Assembly: GCA_014529385.2 (NCBI GenBank)
Contig: CM043969.1
Span: 70,377,176-70,439,175, forward strand
DNA length: 62,000 nucleotides
Direction of reading: 5' to 3'
Origin: Adiantum capillus-veneris
Taxonomy: Eukaryota; Streptophyta; Polypodiopsida; Polypodiales; Pteridaceae
Shown here in pieces: positions 54,838-62,000 of the stretch. Positions within the stretch are counted from its first letter, which is position 1. Each line of letters starts with the position of its first letter. The translations under genes were made by a program, and so were the position numbers. Below the pieces are notes generated by a model. The model worked only from the letters and a program-made list of their open reading frames with translations, made no database searches and was not told the origin of the DNA.

Positions 54838-56837
54838 TTCATATAGACTGGGTAAAATCACAATTCACGCTCCTATGCTAGGATCTTGGGGTTGCCTCAG
54901 CCTAACTCTTTGCAGTAAGACCTCTGGTAAAGATATCTGCAGCCATCTGATCACTGAGATACTGCTCAGTCATGATTGTGCCTTTCTTTACTTCATATTG
55001 TACATAGTAAAAGATTGACACTCGGAGTGGTGAGCCTATGATTGTTCACGTGTTGGAAATGGGGAGAAAAGATTGACGTGAGCCTGTGAATGTTAATGTG
55101 TTGGAAATGAGGAGTATTTGATCTTACAATGGGGTAGTATAGCTTTCGTTTTACAGTATTAACTTCATCTGTACTAGCAACCGTACTTGTTGAGGTATGG
55201 GCAAGCATCTATCCATCTGTGGCTCCTCTGCATCTCTAGAAGGCTATCAATTGCCATCAGCCCCAATTTGTGGTCAATTTGAATTGAGAATGAGCTCAAG
55301 TGTGCTATCTGCTTTTGTGCTTTTCGCGGCCTGCAAATGAATTTGGCCCATTAGAGCTTAATTTGTAATGATCTATCGATCAAGGGGATAGTCTCATATG
55401 GTGGCCTCTTGCCCCCATAGTCTTGCTGTCATGGGCATAATGTCTTGTGGGTCTTGATTATACCTCTGTTGTGAGTCAACTCTTTGCTACATTTGTTCTA
55501 ATCGGGATGATTCAATGAATCTGCCTTCTCAACGTGCCTGCTGTATGCATTGTGAGCTATGGTAGAAATCTCTCCACCTCCTGGTCCCTGCAACAGATTA
55601 TGCAAGCTGTCCAGGGTCGGTGGTCTGCAGGTTACATCTGTACCCTTGATCGCTCATTCTCAAGGTCACTGAGCAACCAGTGGTTTAAGAGATCAATAGA
55701 TTTGAACCATAGTGACCAGAAAACCTGAAAGGCCATTTTCAGACAGATTAATGTCAAAATTGGCAGTTGTGACAAATGGCCGTCTCTCATTGCTGTGCCA
55801 GTTCTCGCTCCTTATCACCTTATACAATTGAATATGATGCTGTAGTCACATTGGTGCATGAACACCTTGACTCTGAAATGCTAGAAAGCAGATTTTTTGG
55901 AATATCATATGAAAGGATGCCGATTGTTTTTCAAAAAAACAGGGAATCCTTGTGTATGTAGATATTGTAGATAAAGATGACTTCGCTCCGTCTTGCTCGA
56001 CTAATTTTGTAGAGACAGGCATTGTAGGTATGCACAACTTGCTCCCTCATTGTTTACCCCTTGGAAAAAATAGTAGGCACCAAGGACCATGTCAAGAGGA
56101 GCAGAAGAGGAAAAACAAAGCTGATGTGGCAATCCCTACTGTGCTGATGTGGCAGCCTTTCATTTCTGGCAGAAAATTCGGAACCTGACATGGCAGTCCT
56201 AGGCAATGGGAAAGCATATGTGGGTGTCAGTTATTTGAGCTGTTGCTTTTGGACAGCACCCCTTATGGATGGAATGACGATGAGTTGGATGACTAACTTG
56301 AAGAATTTTTTAATTGAGGATCCAGAGCTTGTAGATATCCGATAGGTTTGCAAGTTAGTACTTGTGCTAAGTGCCTTATGAAATATCAAAGAATCCTACA
56401 TATGTGAAATTTTTGGAGTACTCAATCTCAGAATTTTACAAGATTTGGCAAAAGGTTGCCAACCCTCTTAAGTCGGCAACGAAAGTAAAAGCAAAGCTGA
56501 AATATGATATGAAGGCTTCTCTTTCGACAATAGAGGCTCGCAAAAGACGAAAGTCAGAGTCTTTCCTAGCTGTCTTGGTTGACAATCAACTTTTGATGAC
56601 TTGGCAAAGAAGGGGTCAAAAAGGAAACACCGACGTTTTCATTTTGAGGAGGACTCAAGTTCTCCTTCTTCCTCTTCTTCTTCTTCTTCTAGTTCCAATG
56701 AAAACGAACGACGGAAGTCGAGAAAATGAAAATACGGGAAAAATAGATCCATGAAAGAACTGCAAGAAATAGACACAAGATTGTCGATCTTGGTACTTTA
56801 TGATTATGCTAAAAAGATATAACCAATAGAGACTTCT
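54838..56837. other. Non-coding, with possible PPR 3' flank and gag-like remnant
   Basis: No E or DYW coding sequence was found in any frame just after the PPR stop. A loose 50-60-bp repeat (GATTGAC, GTGAGCCT, GTTGGAAATG words) occupies about 55014-55115. At 56371-56754 a frame with Lys-rich segments (ATKVKAKLKYDMKASLSTIE, EARKRRKSES), followed in another frame by a Ser run, might be a decayed gag, but I cannot confirm it. Confidence 0.4.
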
Positions 56838-57395
56838 TGTAACAAACTTGGACACTCCAAGTCAATATTCTATCGTGACAAAGCAGAGATTCACTTCAAA
56901 ACAGTTCACAATCATCACACTTGATTCGACACGGCCTGGCGAAGTTCCGTGCCTAGAGATATTGGCCCCAAAGACTGGCGCCCCTTTCTTTCTTTTTGTA
57001 TTAATCTGTGTTCAAAGTACAAGAGAGTGGGAGGGTGCTCACTCTCAAACTTTGCGTCTAGATGCTCTGAGAAGTGAGGCCCTGTCCACTTATTTATTGG
57101 TTACAAGGGATGCCCAAAAGCAAAGCCCCAAAAGCTTCTCAACTCAATAGCAATAAGTTTCAAAAGCAAATGGGCATCAAAATCTGCACAAAGCTGTCAG
57201 CACAATTTTTGACAGTTCCGTACGACAGTCAGCTTGTTTGCGGAGATCCGTTCAGCCAACGTGATCTGCGGAAATCCGTACGCCAGTCACGTCAGTAGTT
57301 GCTTTATTTTAATTTCTTGTGTCCCCGGGGTCCCTTCGTCACTTGGCCATAAGTTGGGATAACTTATAGGGTTGCCACGTCACCGGTTTGTGACA
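56838..57395 (-). mobile_element. 3' LTR of chromodomain gypsy element
   Basis: 558 bp with ends TGTAACAAAC and GTTTGTGACA on the plus strand. On the minus strand the LTR starts TGTCACAAACCGG directly after a purine tract (AAGAGGGGGG at 57407-57398) that follows the pol gene. An AATAAATAAG stretch near 57096 may serve as TATA or poly(A) signal. It opens the element 56838-60170, whose 5' half is lost. Confidence 0.7.
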
Positions 57396-57994
57396 TACCC
57401 CCCTCTTGAAAGAATTGTAATCGCCCTCGATTACGCCTACAAAACAGACAGAGGCCATAAAATGTCTTAGCAGACACTGACTGTTAGTATCGACGCACTA
57501 GGAACAACACATTTGGCACATGTACCAATTGATAGTCACATAACAAGACATCACAGGACATCACTTGACACAAATCACATTCAAATATCATTCCAAATCT
57601 CAGACCATGATTAATTGGCAACGTATTTAGCAACCGCATCTAGATCCAGTCGGGACCTCAAAGATGCCCGATTAACTAATCCATATTGCAATCATGTCCA
57701 TAGAGATTTATGAGACCGAAATGTTGCAGTCATTTCGTCTATTAGTTCCTGCACTCAAACAAGTCAAGTACAAATCAATCAGTTTCATTTTTGAGAATTC
57801 CAGTTCATAAAGTCATACAACAAAATACTATCAGCTCAGCAGTATCCCTGAAATCCAAAGGGACATACCTGACTTTATATCAAATCAAAATATCGGGGCA
57901 ATCAGTCGACAAAGAAGTGGAGTGACTCCCCTCTTGTGCATACCCACTGCACTAGATTCGCCCATGTTGAAATCGGGGTTTTGTTGGAGTAGAC
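57396..57994 (-). other. Gypsy 3' untranslated region and polypurine tract
   Basis: Non-coding sequence between the pol stop (57995) and the 3' LTR. The purine tract CTTTCAAGAGGGGGG (minus strand, about 57412-57398) marks the boundary. No ORF with known motif. Confidence 0.65.
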
Positions 57995-60170
57995 TTATGC
58001 TAAACCGAATGCTTCCAAGTAAAGGTTCACAATCTGAAGAGTATCTGTCAGGTCCTCCTCCTCCATCCACTTCGCATCCAATGCGGGATAGTTCTTGAAT
58101 TTAACCAAGAACCGGCCTATCGCTTTACCTTTTATCTTTCTATCTTTATGTGCTAGTATTTGTTCTGGAACGAGTATCTCCTCGCTTTCCTCCACTTTGG
58201 GTTGCTCATATGGCTCCCCATCATCGGGCACATCGCCTTTAAAAGGCTTCAAGAGACTCACATGAAAAGCATTGTGATCTCCAAGTATTGGGCAGCTTCA
58301 GACCAAAGGAGACATCATGTATCTTTTCTTTTCTCTGGAAAGGTCCATAGTATCTCATGCTAAGCTTTGGAAAGAGCCGTTCCTTTTTCTTTTTCTTTAT
58401 CAGGCGTTCCTTAAAACGTAACAACACCCAATCGTTCTCCTTTAATTTCAAATCGCGATGGTGTCGATCTGCTGCCTTTTTGTGTCTTTCCTGAGATTTC
58501 TCTAAAGCCTCCCGGACCTTGGCAAAAGCAGCGCCAAGTCCCTCGTGTACTGGTCGGCTTCAAAAATCTTATCTTTTGTGCTTAAGAAGGGTGGAACCTT
58601 CGGAGCACCTTCAATAATCTCAAATGGCGCCTTCCCCGTCAAAGAGTGAATCGTGTTATTATAGGCAAATTCCACCAAAGGTAAAAACCTTTCCCATTGA
58701 GTCTTCTGACCTGAAATGTAAGACTTCAACAAATCCAGTACGACTGAATTTGCAATCTCAGATTGCCAATCTGTTTGCGGATGGAAAGATGACGAGAACT
58801 GCAACCGTGTGCCAATGTTCTCCCAAATAGCCTCCCAAAAAAAACTCGTGAATCGGGAATCTCTGTCAGAGACAATTGTCTCAGGTATGCCATGTAATCT
58901 GAATATCTGGGCAACGAACAGCCTCGCTAAGTGATCCGGCTTGATTGTTTTCTTCACTGCAATGAAATGAGCTTGCTTGCTAAATCTATCGATAACAATC
59001 TAGATATCATCGTGCCCACTTTGTGTCTTCGAAAGATAAAAAAATGAAATCCATAGCAATACTTTCCAAGCGGTGGGTGGGAATGGGTAAAGGTTGTAAC
59101 AATCCCTATGCTTTATGCCTGTCAAATTTGACCTTCTGGTATACCAAGCATCTGCATACAAAATCGTCCACGTCCTTCTCGAGTCTCGGCCTTTACCCAT
59201 TTCCAAGGGCGGATGGGAATGGGTAAAGGTTGTAACAATCCCTGTGATTTATGCCTATCAAACTTGACCTTCTGGCATACAAAGCATCTGCGTACAAAAT
59301 CGTCCACGTCCTTCTTGAGTCTCGGCCAAAAGAAGTATCTCTCTACACCTTTCAAGATGGTATCAATGCCGCGGTGACCCGTAAATGGTGGACAATGGCA
59401 TTCGGTTAGAACCTTTTTCCTCAACGGCTGTGTAATGCACAACATCGTTTTCTTCATCAAATAGCCATCCGGAATGGAATATCTTGCTACTACCTTCCTA
59501 TTTTGTATTTGACGGAATACATCTACAAAATCTAGATCTTTGGCGTACTGATCGACCATATCTTCAAAGCTTCTATGATGTATCACGGAAATAGCCAAGA
59601 CCAATGGCTTTCGGGACAAAGCATCTGCCACCAAGTTCTTTTTTCCCTGCACATGGACAATCTGGAAGTGAAAATGTGACAAGATGTTCGCCCACTGCAT
59701 CTGCTTTTCCGATAGCTGCTTCTGTGACAAGAAGTAGCGTAAACTCTGATATTATGTGAAACCGTAAAATCGGCTCCTAGTAGGTAATGTCGCCACTGAA
59801 GAAGAGCATGGATAACCGCCAAAAGCTCTTTCTCATAAATCTGTGTTGTCAATTCCGGCCTTGAAAACAATCGGCTCTCATAGGCAATGACATGGCCTTC
59901 TTGCATTAAGACCGCACCCAGACTACGACCATAAGCATCACAATATACTTTGAATGACTTTTGTAAATCCGACAAAGTCAACACTGGTCCCGTAGTCAAT
60001 TTCTCTTTCAATGTGTGAAAGGCACTCACCTATGTGGGTCCCCATGAGAAAGGGACTCCTTTTTGTGTCAAGATATGCAAAGGGGAAGCAACCTCTGCAA
60101 ACTTTCTAATGAATCCGCCGGGAGTAAGAGCATAAGCCCAAGAAGCTTCTAACTTCATGGACATTCTTCA
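57995..60170 (-). pseudogene. Ty3/gypsy chromovirus pol, 5'-truncated
   Basis: Minus-strand order: RT thumb (IRKFAEVASPLHILTQKGVP, about 60100), RNase H (FKVYCDAYGRSLGAVLMQEG, YEKELLAVIHAL), VQGKKNLVADALSRKP, integrase HHCC finger (TGHRGIDTILKGVERYFFWP, CFVCQKVKF), core (VSDRDSRFTSFFWEAIWENI, LVEFAYNNTIHS), GPY/F region (LSMRYYGPFQ) and a C-terminal chromodomain (EEILVPEQILAHKDRK, IGRFLVKFKNYPALDAKWME). The chromodomain steers insertion to marked chromatin. Frameshifts separate the segments, and a 136-bp duplication disrupts the integrase finger. It ends near 60170 where the hAT element starts. Confidence 0.9.
59078..59350. repeat. 136-bp tandem duplication inside integrase
   Basis: TGGGAATGGGTAAAGGTTGT occurs at 59078 and 59214. 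The units are about 90% alike. The duplication repeats codons for the second half of the integrase zinc finger and must post-date loss of function. A minus-strand ORF (59000-59206) is its shadow. Confidence 0.85.
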
Positions 60171-60202
60171 AATTGGGCCAATCACGTATAGTCCATAGAA
60201 AC

Positions 60203-60345
60203 AGGGGACGGGGGACGCGGCCCATTTATGCGGGGACGGGACGGGGGACGCAGGGACGGAGACGGGGACCCATTTTTGGGATGTGGGGACGTCCCTCACA
60301 GGGGACGGGTAAGGGGACAGGTTCCGGGACGCGGGTCCCCGGTGA
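60203..60345 (+). repeat. G-rich subterminal repeat array of hAT element
   Basis: At least ten copies of GGGGAC/GGGACG-type words within 140 bases. hAT transposases bind short repeated motifs next to the termini; these are good candidates. The array could also form G-quadruplexes on the plus strand. Both roles are inference. Confidence 0.65.
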
Positions 60346-60655
60346 CCAACTCGGATGGGACGCAGGAAGGGGGCGGGCTGTAGCCATTGGGGGGCGGGAT
60401 ATTCAAAATTCAAACATTGTTTAAGCGCCCACCCTTTGGGGGGTTTTTCAAATTTCAAATTTCAAAATCACACTTTTGGGGGGCCTTTCAAATATCAAAA
60501 TTCAAAGTTCAAACCCCCATTTTGGGGGGAGCTCTTTCTACTTAAGAGCACCCAGCTTCCAAGCCTCAAGGCTCATAGCCTCATAGTATCTACTATCATA
60601 CCCAAACCTCAAGGCTCAAGGCCACTTCCTTGAAGACTTGAAGTTCCCATCGAAG

Positions 60656-60695
<40 letters not shown>

Positions 60696-60767
60696 CCCCC
60701 CCCCCCCCCCCCCCATCCTCCTAATCCTCTTTCCTTCTCTTCAACCCTTCTCTAATATCTATCATCA

Positions 60768-62000
60768 ATGGCATCTCAAGATGGATCCCAAGCTTCTCTA
60801 AGCCCTCCTCCTTCTCCTTCCTCCGGCCCCGCCACCGCTTCTCAACCCCCTTCCTCTGCCGACTTCACATAGATATGGTGGAATGAGGTGATTGCTCCCA
60901 AGTCTGGTGTTGGAGGTGGAAGCAAGTCGTGGAAGTGCCTCCGTTGTGGCTACGAGCGCAATGGTTCCGTGAGGAAGTTGCGCGCCCACTTCCTTCACGA
61001 AAAAGGACATCAAGTTCAATTTTGCCCGCAAACCGGCTTGGAAGAGGAGAAGCAAAAGCTCCTAAACCTTTAGAAGACTCTTGCGGATATAAAAGAAGCC
61101 AAGAACAATCGTACCAAGCGTCGCACGGTGAATTCGAGGGAGATGGACACAACGGCTTTCATCTGAGTATCGGCATCCCCTTCTTCGACATCATTTTGTG
61201 CATCAACCAGCACCGACGGTGACCGCCCACCTCCACTCTCTACCAACCCTTCATCGTCGTCTGTCCCTCATTTTCGTCCACCTAAGCGGCAAGAAACTCT
61301 TGGAGATAGTTGGAAACCGGCCTTGAAAGGGGAGGTAGATGTCGCTGTAGCAAGATTTTTCTACCACGACCATATTGCTTTCAATGGAGCGCGGTAAGCC
61401 AAGCTAAGCTTTAATCTTTAGTTTATACAATGTATATCACTCAAGTCTCATTTACACTTTTTTTTTACATTAAAAGATCTGCATATTTTAAAGAAATGGC
61501 ACGGAAGATCGGAGAGTTTGGACCCACATATGTCCCTCCCTCTTCGGAGAGCTTGCGCACCACTCTTCTTGACAGGGAGAAAATCATGGTGGAGGCAGCA
61601 TGTGCATCCACAAGGGCTTCATGGAAGAAGAATGGGGTATCCCTCATTGTGGATGGGTAGAGTGATACCCGTCGCCGCTCCATTCATGGCGTGGTGGCAT
61701 ATTCTTGGGGGGAGATGTATTTCATTGACTCCCATGATGCATCGGAGACCGGGAAGAGTGCACAAGTACTTGCATCGGAGTGGGCGCTTACCATTGAGAA
61801 GGTGGGAAAGCATGATGTCATTGCCATCGTCACCGATGGAGAAAATAGCAATCGTGCCACCGGAGCCATCATCGAATCGCTTTATCCACAAACCACGGTC
61901 ACATATTGCATGGCTCATTGCCTCAACAATCTTCTCAAAGATATAGGTGCCTTGGAATGGATTTCCCCCGTCATAGAGCATGCGAATTCAATGGTGACTT
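60768..62000 (+). pseudogene. hAT transposase (BED finger, DUF659), partial
   Basis: A single frame from ATG 60768 to the window end with one 83-nt intron (61394-61476; GCG|GTAAGC and TTAAAAG|ATC) that preserves phase. It reads a Ser/Pro-rich start, a BED-type zinc finger (WKCLRCGYERNGSVRKLRAH, FLHEKGH), LGDSWKPALKGEVDVAVARF, FGPTYVPPSSE, SLIVDG-x-SDTRRRS (first catalytic Asp region), VVAYSWGEMYFIDSH and VIAIVTDGENSN (second Asp), CMAHCLNNLL. Four in-frame stops (about 60870, 61072, 61165, 61658) are each one transition from a sense codon, and there is no frameshift. The stop at 61658 replaces the conserved Trp of DGWSD. Confidence 0.85.

Larger units (their letters stand above)
60178..62000 (+). 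mobile_element. hAT DNA transposon (left part; continues past window)
   Basis: A GC-rich left arm begins about 60203 with CAGGGGACGGGGGACG, the CAGGG start usual for plant hAT terminal repeats. A GGGGACG-rich array runs to about 60345, then T/G-rich repeats, a CT/C run (60659-60714) and a transposase gene. The right end and target duplication lie outside the window, so the exact left end is not proved. Confidence 0.7.

Noticed and set aside
60768-62000. Restoration of the hAT stop codons by U-to-C RNA editing, known in ferns
   Set aside because: That editing acts in organelle transcripts, and this is a nuclear transposon with a spliceosomal intron; mutation is the simpler reading.
1-62000. 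Organellar DNA insertion, rRNA or intact tRNA genes
   Set aside because: No plastid or mitochondrial gene sequence, no rRNA-like conserved block and no complete cloverleaf was seen; only primer-binding sites and one SINE-like A/B box pair recall tRNA.

Overview
The window looks like nuclear DNA from a land plant, most likely a leptosporangiate fern. The one long intact gene (52612-54837) is an intronless PLS-class pentatricopeptide-repeat gene built of near-identical modules of about 101 residues, a style I associate from memory with fern genomes such as Ceratopteris and Adiantum. The species cannot be settled from the sequence. A decayed LHCA4-type light-harvesting gene and plant-type Ty3, Ty1, Harbinger, hAT and LINE remnants fit this. 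Almost everything else is transposable-element sequence.

Layout. 1-1457 shows nothing I can name. An LTR copy (family X) starts at 1458. It carries a 464-bp poly(A) retroposon with a perfect 9-bp target duplication, and at 2275/29260 it is split by a PIF/Harbinger DNA transposon flanked by TAA. That transposon holds its transposase at the left end and its Myb/SANT partner gene at the right end, and it has been swollen to about 27 kb by later insertions. Inside it (4104-27023) lies a minus-strand, gag-only LTR retrotransposon (family Y) arranged LTR-gag-LTR-partial gag. One Y LTR is itself split (5173-20137) by fragments of other elements: a gypsy gag/protease piece, a second gag-only element (W), a gypsy gag-pol piece, a LINE reverse transcriptase, an unrecognised gene (copy A) and a third gag-only element (Z, whose 3' LTR is family X).

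Right of the Harbinger element are a Tat-like gypsy pol (29532-32790), an LTR plus deleted gypsy pol (to 37850), unrecognised ORFs (38-41 kb), a run of minus-strand host-gene fragments (40.4-44.2 kb: a possible helical-repeat protein, a P-loop NTPase-like piece, a JMJD7-like JmjC piece and LHCA4), a possible SINE, an unrecognised minus-strand ORF (46.2-47.1 kb), copy B of the unrecognised gene (47.7-48.9 kb), a Ty1/copia 3' end (49.9-50.8 kb), the PPR gene, a chromodomain gypsy (56.8-60.2 kb) and a hAT transposon running off the window.

Most notable reading. In families Y, Z and W a short ORF starting M-A/V-P sits inside the LTR, downstream of a TATA box, and ends at a consensus splice donor. 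In Y the conserved gag frame after the primer-binding site is closed upstream by a stop, has no ATG, and begins exactly at an AG acceptor in matching phase. This predicts a gag whose first exon lies in the LTR and whose intron removes the primer-binding site. A second notable item is a pair of diverged copies (A and B) of a protein family I do not recognise. All homology calls were made by eye and from memory, without any search.
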